From: Nocardioides pinisoli
GTDB lineage: Bacteria; Actinomycetota; Actinomycetes; Propionibacteriales; Nocardioidaceae
Direction: 5' to 3'
Length of the DNA: 64,000 nt
Assembly: GCF_024199985.1 (NCBI RefSeq)
Contig: NZ_JANARS010000002.1
Location: 434,001-498,000 of the forward strand
The position numbers and the translations under genes were made by a program. A model generated the notes under the pieces. That model ran no database searches. It was not told the DNA's origin and was given only the letters and a program-made list of their open reading frames with translations. Positions within the stretch are counted from its first letter, which is position 1. The number at the start of each line of letters is the position of its first letter. Below, piece by piece: positions 27,349 through 35,066 of this stretch.

Positions 27349-28091
27349 CGCTCCTGTGGGACGGGGCCCGCAACGTCGGCGACCTGGGCGGACTTGCGCT
27401 CGTTGCGGGAGGCGAGACCGCGCGTGGCCGGATCTATCGGTCGGCCGCGCACGAGTGGATCACGGGACGTGGATGGGTCCATGCGCGTCAGGCTGGGGTG
27501 ACGACCGTCGTCGACCTGCGCAACGACATGGAGATCGGCCGGACCAGTGAGCATCCGGTCCTCGACGCCGGTGCCACGGCCGGGATCACATTCGTGAACG
27601 CCCCCACCGAGAACCCGCGCGACGCGGAGTTCCTGCGGCAGTGCGGGCCGTGGCTCGATCACCCCTGCTCCTGGACCACCAACATGCAGATGTACCCGGA
27701 GAAGATCTCGCGCGTGCTCGACGTGGTCGTACGAGCCACCTCTCCCGTCCTCATCCACTGTGCCGGGGGACGCGACCGCACTGGCATGATCGGCTCGCTC
27801 CTGCTGCTGCTCGCAGGGGCCGCTTCCGCGTCGATCGTGGCGAACTACGAGGCGGGTTTTCGTGGCGCAGCAGAGCACCGCGGGCACGGGTGGTCCTTCG
27901 ACCAGGTCGCTGGAGAGTGGGTGTCCTCTGCCGGCGAGGTGTGGACCGGGGACGAGCTCGACGCGGCGTTGGACGACCGCCGTCCGGCCCTGCTCGACTG
28001 GGTCGAGACCTTCGATGCGCAGTCCTACCTCACCGCGGCCGGCGTGGATTCAGTCACCAGACGTCGGCTGGAGCTGCTGCTCATCGAGTGA
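27345..28091 (+). CDS. Tyrosine-protein phosphatase (DSP/PtpB-like)
   Basis: A 248-residue cysteine phosphatase. The P-loop is IHCAGGRDRTGM (HCxxGxxR-T), with the nucleophile Cys inside. The N-terminal NVGDLGGLALVAGGETARGR and IYRSAA segments match the Tyr_phosphatase_3 group (PtpB-like), which can act on phosphotyrosine and phosphoinositides. The general acid is likely in the NAPTENP region. The GTG overlaps the stop of the MerR-PP2C gene, so the two phosphatases are co-translated, a pairing that implies shared control of protein phosphorylation. Confidence 0.87.
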   Translation: MTLLWDGARNVGDLGGLALVAGGETARGRIYRSAAHEWITGRGWVHARQAGVTTVVDLRNDMEIGRTSEHPVLDAGATAGITFVNAPTENPRDAEFLRQCGPWLDHPCSWTTNMQMYPEKISRVLDVVVRATSPVLIHCAGGRDRTGMIGSLLLLLAGAASASIVANYEAGFRGAAEHRGHGWSFDQVAGEWVSSAGEVWTGDELDAALDDRRPALLDWVETFDAQSYLTAAGVDSVTRRRLELLLIE

Positions 28092-28173
28092 GTCGGTCCG
28101 CAGGGCCAGGCGAACCCTCCCTGCACGTGCCTGTGGCCCCGCTACCTGGGTGGTGGCGGGGTGCGGGGCGGGG

Positions 28174-29700
28174 TCATGGTCGGCGGGGGCGTGGGATGCC
28201 GGGCGGGTCCGGCGGGTCGGCCGACCTGGTGGGCGGTGGGTCGATCGAGCTCGTGCCGGTGTGGTCGCGGCGGTAGCCGTGCCCGTGGGGGCTGGTCCAC
28301 TCGAAGACCCCTGGCGCGACCATCGCGTAGCGCCAGGCCGAGTGCGTCTTCAGCCGGTGGTGGGAGCGGCACAGGCAGGCCAGGTTCCAGGTGGCGGTGG
28401 GTCCGGGTTGGGGTCGGCCTTCGGCTTCGGCGTCGGGGTCGTGGGGGATGACGTGGTCGATGTCGGCTCGCCGCGCGGGGCGGGTGCACCACGGGAAGAC
28501 GCAGGTGCGGTCGCGGAGAATGACCTGCTCGCGCATCTTGTCCGGCACCTGGTAGGCGTCGGTCGCCAGCTGGGTGTTGAGGTCGATGACGGGCTTGATG
28601 GTGACCTTGGTGCGGGTGTCGGCGCACCAGGACTTGATCTGGTCGAGCAGGACCAGCCGCTGGCCTTCCTCGAGCCGTCCGGTGGGACCGAACACCGTCG
28701 ACAGTCCGTCGAGGTGGGCGGCGAAGTGGGCGTGCAGCACGACCTCCCGCGCGGCCGGCAGGCGCTGCGGGTCGGCGCCCGTGTCGCTGTCGCTGTTGGT
28801 GCTGGTGTCGGGGTTCGTGCTGGTGTCGGTGCTGGTGTCGGTGCTGGTGGCGGTGGTCTGGGCCGCGGTGCCGGTGCCTCGGGTGTGGAGGTCCAGCGCG
28901 GTCTGGGTGCGGGCCAGGTCACCGAGGGCCTTGGCCCGGCGGACGTCGAGGGACTCGGTGGACCCGAGTGTCTTCAACGTGGCGGCGCCGTGGACGAGGG
29001 CGCGGTCGACGTCGAGGGCGTCGGCGATGTCGAGCTCGGCCTCCATCCGCATCGTGCCGGCGTAGTGGACGTCCTGGGTGTCGATGCTGGCGTGGCGGGG
29101 GTCGACGTGGAGCCAGCCGTCCTCCGGGTCCGCTGTCGGGTCAGGCTCGGCGAGGTCGAACCGCTTGATGGCTTCGGCGACGAGCCGGTCGAGCTGGGCG
29201 GGGCCGACCTTCCCCGCCACGGCCGCGACCTGCGCGTCGACGAACCCCGCAGCCTCAGGAGTCAGTGACGGGCACGAGTGGATGGTGGTCTCGGCGACCA
29301 GCCGGGCCCGCCACGCTGGCACGGCGCCGGCGTGCACCTGTGCCCATAGGCGTGGGAGGCGGTGGCGCAGCTCGAGGGCGTGGCCGACGAGCTTCTTCGC
29401 CGCCGTCGTCGACACCCCGAGGACGCTGCCGAGCTCGGCGACGCAGAACTCGGCCACGAGCGGGCATCCCTCACCGGCGATGGGTTCTTCGTGCTCGCGG
29501 CCGCCGGCGGGGAGGGAGAACACGGCCGCGTCGTGGATCGACTCCGGCGGGTGGAGGTCGGCCCATTGCGCGGCGAGGAGGAGCTGGCGGGCGGCCTCGG
29601 CCTGCTCGACGTCGCGGGAGGCCTTGATCGTCGCGAGCAGACCAGAGGCGGTGAGGTCCTCGACCTCACCTGCTCCGGGCCCTGCCAGCGTTTCGATCAT
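28174..29700 (-). CDS. DUF222 / 13E12-repeat family HNH endonuclease
   Basis: A 508-residue protein with a helical DUF222 region (about residues 15-330) and a C-terminal HNH nuclease motif: CVFPWCTRPARRADIDHVIPH, then TWNLACLCRSHHRLKTH, giving the zinc cysteines and the catalytic H-N-H. A low-complexity linker of D-T-S repeats (DNA about 28777-28860) joins them. In mycobacteria, 13E12 genes occur as repeats and several are LexA-controlled. Here the ATG at 29700 itself lies inside a LexA-like box. TACAAT stands 7 nt before the start. Roughly 140 bp upstream begin the 62-bp palindromic repeats. Confidence 0.87.
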   Translation of the reverse strand: MIETLAGPGAGEVEDLTASGLLATIKASRDVEQAEAARQLLLAAQWADLHPPESIHDAAVFSLPAGGREHEEPIAGEGCPLVAEFCVAELGSVLGVSTTAAKKLVGHALELRHRLPRLWAQVHAGAVPAWRARLVAETTIHSCPSLTPEAAGFVDAQVAAVAGKVGPAQLDRLVAEAIKRFDLAEPDPTADPEDGWLHVDPRHASIDTQDVHYAGTMRMEAELDIADALDVDRALVHGAATLKTLGSTESLDVRRAKALGDLARTQTALDLHTRGTGTAAQTTATSTDTSTDTSTNPDTSTNSDSDTGADPQRLPAAREVVLHAHFAAHLDGLSTVFGPTGRLEEGQRLVLLDQIKSWCADTRTKVTIKPVIDLNTQLATDAYQVPDKMREQVILRDRTCVFPWCTRPARRADIDHVIPHDPDAEAEGRPQPGPTATWNLACLCRSHHRLKTHSAWRYAMVAPGVFEWTSPHGHGYRRDHTGTSSIDPPPTRSADPPDPPGIPRPRRP

Positions 29701-29708
29701 GTGTTCGA
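29693..29708. promoter_or_regulatory. LexA-like (SOS) box over the start codon of the HNH gene
   Basis: TCGATCATGTGTTCGA, one mismatch from the actinobacterial LexA consensus TCGAAC-N4-GTTCGA. It covers the start codon and abuts the -10 (TACAAT, complement of 29708-29713), so a bound repressor would block initiation. Confidence 0.6.
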
Positions 29709-29836
29709 TTGTACGGTGGGCCACCGACAGCGGCCGCTGTCGAAACGGCCCGGGTGTGGACGGTCGCTGGGCGACTTTCGGACGCGTTTCGGGAAGGACT
29801 TCGTCCCTCCTCAACCAGCGAGGGTGGCGGGTGCTG

Positions 29837-30197
29837 GGTCTCGATACGCCCGCTCGTTCCTCGCGGGCTACTCGACCAACGAGGAACCAGAGGGTGTGCG
29901 GGTCTCGATACGCCCGCTCGTTCCTCACGGGCTACTCGACCAACGAGGGCGGCGGGCGAGGGGTCTCGATACGCCCGCTCGTTCCTCGCGGGCTACTCGA
30001 CCAGCGGGGGCCGGCGGGCGCGGGGGTCTCGATACGCCCGCTCGTTCCTCGCGGGCTACTCGACCAGCGAAGAGGGCGGGTGTGCGGGTCTCGATACGCC
30101 CGCTCGTACCTTGCGGGCTACTCGACCAGCGAGGAACCAGAGGGTGTGCGGGTGTCGATACGCCCGCTGGTTCCTCGCGGGCTAATCGACCAGCGAG
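29837..30197. repeat. Six tandem palindromic repeats of about 62 bp
   Basis: Units begin at 29837, 29901, 29962, 30025, 30087 and 30151 (spacing 61-64 bp). Each has a 46-47 bp core starting ggtctcgatacgcccgctcg and ending with a gctactcgacca element. The core is an imperfect palindrome, since tcgatacgcccgc pairs with gcgggctactcga. The 14-17 bp between cores vary, but two are identical (gaaccagagggtgtgcg). Degenerate half-copies flank both ends (about 29807 and 30210). The array fills the gap between the HNH gene and the dienelactone hydrolase gene. It resembles REP-like extragenic palindromes rather than CRISPR. Confidence 0.85.
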
Positions 30198-30248
30198 GAA
30201 GGAGCTGGCGCGCGGGCTGCTCGGCCAACGAGGTGGGCGGGCGACCGG

Positions 30249-30989
30249 CTAGTGCAGGTGCTCGGCGAAGAACGCGAGGACCGCGTCGACGGCCACTTGG
30301 GAGCGGTGCTCGGTGACGGTGGAGTGACCCTTGCCCTCGAGCTCGACGCGGATGAAGGCGTCGCCGAGCTCGGTGGTGAGGGTGTCGAAGCGCCTGCCGA
30401 CCGCGGGGTCAGAGCGGTAGCGGATGCCGAGCACCTGCTGGCCGGCGGCACAGCGGCCCCGGACGACATCGAGGTCGCCGGGGGAGAGGTTGACGTCACG
30501 TGACCGCGCGGGGGTGAGGGCGGCGGGCGTGCTGGGCTGGCAGAGCACGGGTGCGGTGACCGAGTCGTCGACCATCATCGCGAGGGCGAAGCCTCCCGTG
30601 AAGCACATGCCGAGGGCGCCGACGCCCGGTCCGCCGAGCTCCTCGTGGAGCTCGCGGGCGAGCGAGCGCAGCCAGGTCGCGACCGGGGAGGTCTCACCGA
30701 CGCGGAGCTTGGTGAGCTCCCGGCTGACGCACACCTGGCCGATCGCCCGCACGATCGAGCCCGCGCTCGCGGGCGCACCGTCGGTGCCGAAGAGGCTAGG
30801 CATCACGACCGTGTGACCGGCGTCGACCACCTCCTGGGCGAACGCCGTCACCGCCGGGGTGATGCCGGGGATCTCGTGGACCACCACGACACCCGGGCCC
30901 GTGCCCCTGCGCCACACGGTGTGGGTCGTCGGCCGGCCGGCGACGTCGGCCGTGTGCGTGCTGCGGGTCCAGCCCTCGAGTGTGTCCAC
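30249..30989 (-). CDS. Dienelactone hydrolase family protein
   Basis: A 246-residue alpha/beta hydrolase with a cysteine nucleophile: GALGMCFTGGFALAMM (G-x-C-x-G) is the DLH elbow. VVVVHEIPGITP is the oxyanion segment with the Glu that primes the Cys, and VELEGKGHSTVT carries the catalytic His. Such enzymes hydrolyse dienelactones in aromatic degradation or act as general thioesterases or esterases; no ring-cleavage genes are nearby, so the substrate is unclear. The GTG start has GACATT as a possible -10, 6 nt upstream. Confidence 0.88.
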   Translation of the reverse strand: MDTLEGWTRSTHTADVAGRPTTHTVWRRGTGPGVVVVHEIPGITPAVTAFAQEVVDAGHTVVMPSLFGTDGAPASAGSIVRAIGQVCVSRELTKLRVGETSPVATWLRSLARELHEELGGPGVGALGMCFTGGFALAMMVDDSVTAPVLCQPSTPAALTPARSRDVNLSPGDLDVVRGRCAAGQQVLGIRYRSDPAVGRRFDTLTTELGDAFIRVELEGKGHSTVTEHRSQVAVDAVLAFFAEHLH

Positions 30990-31046
30990 GGGAGGAATGT
31001 CGCAGCCCGGAGACCCCCAGCGGAAGGGGCCGGCCGGAGGGCGACG

Positions 31047-31691
31047 CTAGAAGGTGTAGCCGAAGGCCTCGAGGTCCGGGGCGTAGACCTCGGCCACCCT
31101 GGCCCTGGTCGCGTCGGTGTAGTAGTCGCGGTAGCTGCCGTGCGGCGACTTGTTGCGGTGCGGCACGTGGACCGAGTCGCCGCCCAGCCGCCGTTCGACC
31201 TCGGCCAGGTCGTCGGCGAAGCGCTCGGTGCGGCCGACGAAGTCGACCTCGCGGTCGGGCGCCTTCAGGTAGTCCACCTGCGGCCGGCCGACCCGGGGCA
31301 GCTCGTCGGTGCCCCGCAGCACGAACTCGTCGAAGCCGGAGTAGGCCGCCGCCGCCCGCCACATGTCGTTGCCGCGCATCCGTGTCGCCGCCGCTCCCTG
31401 CGGCCGGCCGCTCGACGGACCCCACTCGCGGTCCCAGTCCTGGATCATCGACCACCACGAGACCATCCGCGCCCACGGGTTGCGCACGAACGCGAAGGAC
31501 CAGTAGTCGGCCGTCTGCGGCTCCGCGCGCAGGATCCGGGCGTACGGCGCGTGCCGGCCGAGCGGGGGAGTGACGCCGGGTGCCTTGCTCCGGGCGTCGG
31601 GGCAGCAGCGCTCGAACGCCACCCCGACCGAGACGCCGCCGGTCTTGGGCACGTGCACGAAGAGCGCGCGCTTGGCGTCGGAGATCAGCAC
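31047..31691 (-). CDS. Sulfotransferase family 2 protein (copy A)
   Basis: A 214-residue PAPS-dependent sulfotransferase-like protein. LFVHVPKTGGVSVGVAFE holds the 5'-phosphosulfate loop, and FAFVRNPWARMVSWWSM the 3'-phosphate binding segment. GRTERFADDLAEVERRL and HRNKSPHGSYRDYYTD are family features. The acceptor is unknown, probably a carbohydrate by family. It is a close relative of the gene at 32393-33037 (shared WRAAAAYSGFDEFV and AEVYA regions), pointing to duplication. The GTG start has TAGCCT 6 nt upstream. Confidence 0.87.
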   Translation of the reverse strand: MLISDAKRALFVHVPKTGGVSVGVAFERCCPDARSKAPGVTPPLGRHAPYARILRAEPQTADYWSFAFVRNPWARMVSWWSMIQDWDREWGPSSGRPQGAAATRMRGNDMWRAAAAYSGFDEFVLRGTDELPRVGRPQVDYLKAPDREVDFVGRTERFADDLAEVERRLGGDSVHVPHRNKSPHGSYRDYYTDATRARVAEVYAPDLEAFGYTF

Positions 31692-31748
31692 GGCGCGAGG
31701 CTAGCCCACGCACCGGTGACAGGCGTGGTGCGGGATGATCGGCCGGTG

Positions 31749-32402
31749 ATGACCTTCCTCGAGCTCGGGCCCGGGCGGGACTTCGTGCTCCTCGCCCTGC
31801 CCAAGACGGCGAGCACCGCCCTCGAGCGGACGCTGGCGCCGTACGCCACCGAGGTGGTCAGCGCGCCGCCGGGACGCAAGCACCTGCCGGCACGTGGCTT
31901 CGTGCACACCAGGGCGCACGAGCTCGCCGAGCAGGGGCACCCGCGGGAGTCCTACGAGCTCGTCACGATGTTCCGCGAGCCGATCTCCTGGCTGGAGTCG
32001 TGGTGGCGCTACCGGGCGCGCGACGACAGCCGGCAGTCGACGGCCGACATGACCTTCGAGGAGTTCGCGCTCCACTACCTCGCCGGCCACGACGACGCCC
32101 CGGTCCCGAAGGGGCGGCCGGCACGCTTCATCCACGCGCAGGGCGCCGTTGCGGTCGACCGGGTCTTCGCCGTCGAGCGGCCCGACGTGTGGTCGGCCTG
32201 GTTCAGCGAGCGGATCGGCCGTCCGCTCGACTTCGAGCGGCGCAACGCCTCCACCGCCGAGCACGGGGAGCTGGGCTTCGCCACCCGGGAGGCGCTGGTC
32301 GCGCACTTCGCCCCGGAGTACGAGGTGTGGCGACGGCTCGAGGCGACCGGCGAGTGGTCGGGCGCGCGCGGAACCGCCCTGCGGACCCTCGCTCAGTCGT
32401 AG
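31749..32402 (+). CDS. Sulfotransferase-like protein
   Basis: A 217-residue protein of a different sulfotransferase subgroup. VLLALPKTASTALERTL is a 5'-phosphosulfate loop and VTMFREPISWLESWWRYRAR the 3'-phosphate motif with conserved Arg and Ser positions. The remainder shows little similarity to its two neighbours. It lies between them in the opposite direction: 57 bp from the start of copy A and overlapping the end of copy B by 10 bp. Start at ATG 31749; a GTG at 31746 is possible. Confidence 0.82.
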   Translation: MTFLELGPGRDFVLLALPKTASTALERTLAPYATEVVSAPPGRKHLPARGFVHTRAHELAEQGHPRESYELVTMFREPISWLESWWRYRARDDSRQSTADMTFEEFALHYLAGHDDAPVPKGRPARFIHAQGAVAVDRVFAVERPDVWSAWFSERIGRPLDFERRNASTAEHGELGFATREALVAHFAPEYEVWRRLEATGEWSGARGTALRTLAQS

Positions 32403-33037
32403 GTGTAGCCGAACAGCTCGATGTCCTCGGCGTAGACCTCGGCGACCCGCTGCCGGGTCTCGTCGGTGTAGTAGTCGTGGTAGGTGCCGTGCTTCGACTT
32501 GTTCTTGTGCACCGGGGTCGACGGTTCCAGGCCGAGCTGGACCTGCACCCGCTGCAGGTCCTCGACGAAGTTCTCCGTGCGGCCGATGAAGTCGACCTCC
32601 CGGCCGCGCTTGGGGGCGCGGAGGTAGGTGATCTGCGGCGTCCCGACGCGAGGCAGCTCCTCGGTGCCGCGCATCACGAACTCGTCGAAGCCGGAGTAGG
32701 CCGCGGCCGCGCGCCACATCGCGTTGCCGTCGCGCATCGAGCCGTGCCGGACGTCCTGCGGCTTGCCGCTGCTCGGCCCGTGCCGGCGGTCCCAGGCCGA
32801 GATCATGGAGTACCACGACACCATCCGGGCCCACGGGTTGCGGACGAAGCCGAAGGTCCAGTAGTCGATCACCTGGGGCTCGGTCTTGATGATCTTGCCG
32901 AGCGTCGCGTGGCGGCCGATCGGGATCCGCGCCTTGCGGGCGTCGGGGCAGGCCTCCTTGACGGTCTCCTCGACCGACACGCCACCCGTCTTGGGGACGT
33001 GGACGAAGAGCACCTTGCGCGAGTCGCTGATCAGCAC
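32393..33037 (-). CDS. Sulfotransferase family 2 protein (copy B)
   Basis: A 214-residue paralogue of the gene at 31047-31691, of identical length and with the same start (MLISD, then LFVHVPKTGGVSV) and 3'-phosphate motif FVRNPWARMVSWYSM. Divergence between the copies is greatest at the loop after the first motif, where acceptor binding is expected, so they may sulfate different acceptors. The GTG start is preceded by TAACCT with a 6-nt spacer. Confidence 0.87.
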   Translation of the reverse strand: MLISDSRKVLFVHVPKTGGVSVEETVKEACPDARKARIPIGRHATLGKIIKTEPQVIDYWTFGFVRNPWARMVSWYSMISAWDRRHGPSSGKPQDVRHGSMRDGNAMWRAAAAYSGFDEFVMRGTEELPRVGTPQITYLRAPKRGREVDFIGRTENFVEDLQRVQVQLGLEPSTPVHKNKSKHGTYHDYYTDETRQRVAEVYAEDIELFGYTYD

Positions 33038-33044
33038 GCGGCGA

Positions 33045-33093
33045 GGTTATCCCACGGTGGCGGCGCTCCTCGCGCGCCCGATGCCCCTAGCAT
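33045..33093. promoter_or_regulatory. Divergent -10 hexamers of sulfotransferase copy B (-) and cytochrome b561 (+)
   Basis: Minus strand TAACCT (33045-33050) is 6 nt before the GTG at 33037. Plus strand TAGCAT (33088-33093) is 6 nt before the GTG at 33100. The two genes share 62 bp of upstream DNA. Confidence 0.45.
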
Positions 33094-33099
33094 CGCGGC

Positions 33100-33663
33100 G
33101 TGACGACGACGGGGGACGCGCGTGGCTACCGCGCCTCGCAGAAGGCGCTGCACTGGCTCACCGTGCTCGCCGTGGCCGCCCAGCTCGCGGTCGGCTACCT
33201 GCTCGACCTCGACGGCGACTGCGACCCGGCGGGGGAGGACCGGAGCGGCGGCGACACCAGCGACGCCGAGGAGGAGCGCCTCGACCGGCTCGAGGACCAG
33301 TGCGAGGCCCGCGCCGACGACTACGACCTGCTCGGTGGAGGGTTCGACCTCGCCGAGCTGCACCTCGCGCTCGGCCTGACGGTCCTGGCGCTGGGCGTCG
33401 TACGTCCGCTCTGGCGCCGGGTCGCCGGCCTGCCGCCGTGGTCCGAGCACCTCTCGGCCGGCCAGCGACGCCTGGTCCACTGGACCGAGCGGGCGCTGCT
33501 CCTGCTGCTCGTCGTCGTCCCGCTCAGCGGGATCGTGCTGGTCGCCACCGGCGACGACGCCTGGCTGCCGCTGCACGTCGGCGCCCACGTGGCGTTCTTC
33601 GTGGCGCTCGCGGCGCACCTGTCGACCAACCTCAGGCCGGTCGTCCTCCGCCGGATGCTCTGA
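33100..33663 (+). CDS. Cytochrome b561-type membrane protein
   Basis: A 187-residue membrane protein with four hydrophobic helices in the arrangement of Ni/Fe-hydrogenase or b561-like diheme cytochromes. The pairs of helices are separated by an acidic loop (about residues 42-80) with SGGDTSDAEEERLDRLEDQ. His residues lie near helix ends: KALHWL, ELHLAL, LHVGAHV and AAHL, suitable heme ligands. It would carry electrons between quinol and soluble partners; the partner is unknown. The acidic insertion is unusually long for the family. Confidence 0.8.
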   Translation: MTTTGDARGYRASQKALHWLTVLAVAAQLAVGYLLDLDGDCDPAGEDRSGGDTSDAEEERLDRLEDQCEARADDYDLLGGGFDLAELHLALGLTVLALGVVRPLWRRVAGLPPWSEHLSAGQRRLVHWTERALLLLLVVVPLSGIVLVATGDDAWLPLHVGAHVAFFVALAAHLSTNLRPVVLRRML

Positions 33664-33676
33664 GGCGCGGCTGGCG

Positions 33677-34357
33677 TCAGGCCTCGAGCGGCCAGCCGCG
33701 CTGCGCCCAGCCGCCGGTGCCGCCGGCGACGTTGATCGCCGCGATGCCCTGCGCCCGGAGGTGGTCCACGACCTGGCGGCTGCGGCCGCCCGCCTGGCAG
33801 ATGACGAAGACCGGCTGGTCCTGCGGGAGCTCGGCGACCCGGGCGGGGACGTCGTTCATCGGCATGTGCACCGCACCGGGGACGCGGCCGCCGGCCACCT
33901 CGTCGGCCTCGCGGACGTCGAGGACGTAGGCCCCCTGGCTGTGGGCGGCTGCGAACTCGTCGAGGCCCACCTCGTCCTGCGGGCCGTTGGCGGCGGCCTC
34001 CTGCGCGGCGGCCACCTCCTGGCGTACGGCGTCCATGTCGAGGCCGCGGGCCTGCTCGATCACGCCGGCCAGGGCCTGCGGCGGCAGCGCGCCGGCCTGG
34101 TTGAACAGCAGGATCCCGTCGCGGAAGAGCATCAGGGTCGGGATCGAGGTGATCGCGGCCATCTGCGCCAGCTGCTGCTCGGCCTCGGTGTCGACCTTGC
34201 CGAACACGATGTCGGGGTTGTCCTCCGACGCCTTCTCGTAGACGGGCGCGAACTGGCGGCACGGCCCGCACCAGGCAGCCCAGAAGTCGACGAGGACGAT
34301 GCCCTCACCGCTCACGGTCTGCTCGAAGTCGGCCAGGGTCAGCTCACGCGTGCTCAT
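33677..34357 (-). CDS. Thioredoxin fused to a rhodanese domain
   Basis: A 226-residue two-domain protein. Residues 1-108 are a thioredoxin with active site WAAWCGPCRQF and the cis-Pro segment SIPTLMLF. Residues about 120-226 form a rhodanese domain with the active-site loop VICQAGGRSRQV, so the catalytic Cys is present. Joining a dithiol reductant to a sulfur carrier suggests persulfide handling or reduction of the rhodanese persulfide by its own thioredoxin. A CAGGCT hexamer lies 6 nt before the ATG. Confidence 0.92.
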   Translation of the reverse strand: MSTRELTLADFEQTVSGEGIVLVDFWAAWCGPCRQFAPVYEKASEDNPDIVFGKVDTEAEQQLAQMAAITSIPTLMLFRDGILLFNQAGALPPQALAGVIEQARGLDMDAVRQEVAAAQEAAANGPQDEVGLDEFAAAHSQGAYVLDVREADEVAGGRVPGAVHMPMNDVPARVAELPQDQPVFVICQAGGRSRQVVDHLRAQGIAAINVAGGTGGWAQRGWPLEA

Positions 34358-34376
34358 GACCCAAGCCTGCCACGGA

Positions 34377-35066
34377 CTACCAGCCGCGCTCGCGCCACTC
34401 CGCGAGGTGGGGCCGCTCCTCGCCCAGCCGTCCGTCGTCGCCGTGGCCGGGGTAGAACCAGGTCTCGTCGGGGAGCCGGTCGAAGATCTTCGTCTCCACC
34501 TCGGTGAGGAGCTGGGCGAAGGCGTCGGCGTCGCCGAAGGTCGCGCCCACGCCGCCGGGGAAGAGGGAGTCGCCCGTGAACAGGTGCGGGGACGGGGCGA
34601 CGTCGGGGTCGTCGAAGAGCAGGCAGATCGAGCCCGGCGTGTGTCCCGCGACGGGGATGACGACGAGGTCGCACGGGCCGACGGCCACCTTGTCGCCCTC
34701 GCCCACCCGGCGGTCGACGCGGACGCCGGTCTGCTCCTCGATGGCGTCGGCGTCGGGTGCGCCTGCGACGACGAGCGCCGACGGGTGCGCGGCCTTGACG
34801 GCGGCCAGTGCCCGGTGGTGATCCCGGTGCTGATGGGTCGTCACGATCGACAGCAGCGAGCGGTCGCCGATCAGCTCGAGCAGCCGCTCGGGCTCCGCCG
34901 CGGCGTCGATGAGCACGACCTCGTCGGTCACCGCGCAGTGCAGCAGGTAGCAGTTGTTGGACATCTCGGGGTCCACGGCGACCTTGGTGACGGTCAGCTC
35001 GCCGAGCGGGCGGACGTCGGGCTCGCCGCCGGGGGAGACCTCGCCTGTGTAGGACTCGTTCACCAT
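34377..35066 (-). CDS. MBL-fold metallo-hydrolase
   Basis: A 229-residue metallo-beta-lactamase-fold hydrolase, probably of the glyoxalase II / persulfide dioxygenase-like group. The metal motif reads TTHQHRDHHRAL (HxHxDH), and GHTPGSICLLF, FTGDSLFPGG and PGHGDD supply the remaining ligands. It lies just upstream of the thioredoxin-rhodanese gene (20 bp), in the same direction, so both may act on thiol or persulfide substrates. The ATG overlaps the 3' end of the mycothiol-type isomerase gene by 7 bp. The earlier upstream frame is rejected. Confidence 0.88.
   Translation of the reverse strand: MVNESYTGEVSPGGEPDVRPLGELTVTKVAVDPEMSNNCYLLHCAVTDEVVLIDAAAEPERLLELIGDRSLLSIVTTHQHRDHHRALAAVKAAHPSALVVAGAPDADAIEEQTGVRVDRRVGEGDKVAVGPCDLVVIPVAGHTPGSICLLFDDPDVAPSPHLFTGDSLFPGGVGATFGDADAFAQLLTEVETKIFDRLPDETWFYPGHGDDGRLGEERPHLAEWRERGW

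Noticed and set aside
29837..30197. CRISPR array or direct repeats of a plasmid origin (iterons).
   Set aside because: The unique segments are only 14-17 bp and two are identical; the core is palindromic; no replication gene nearby.
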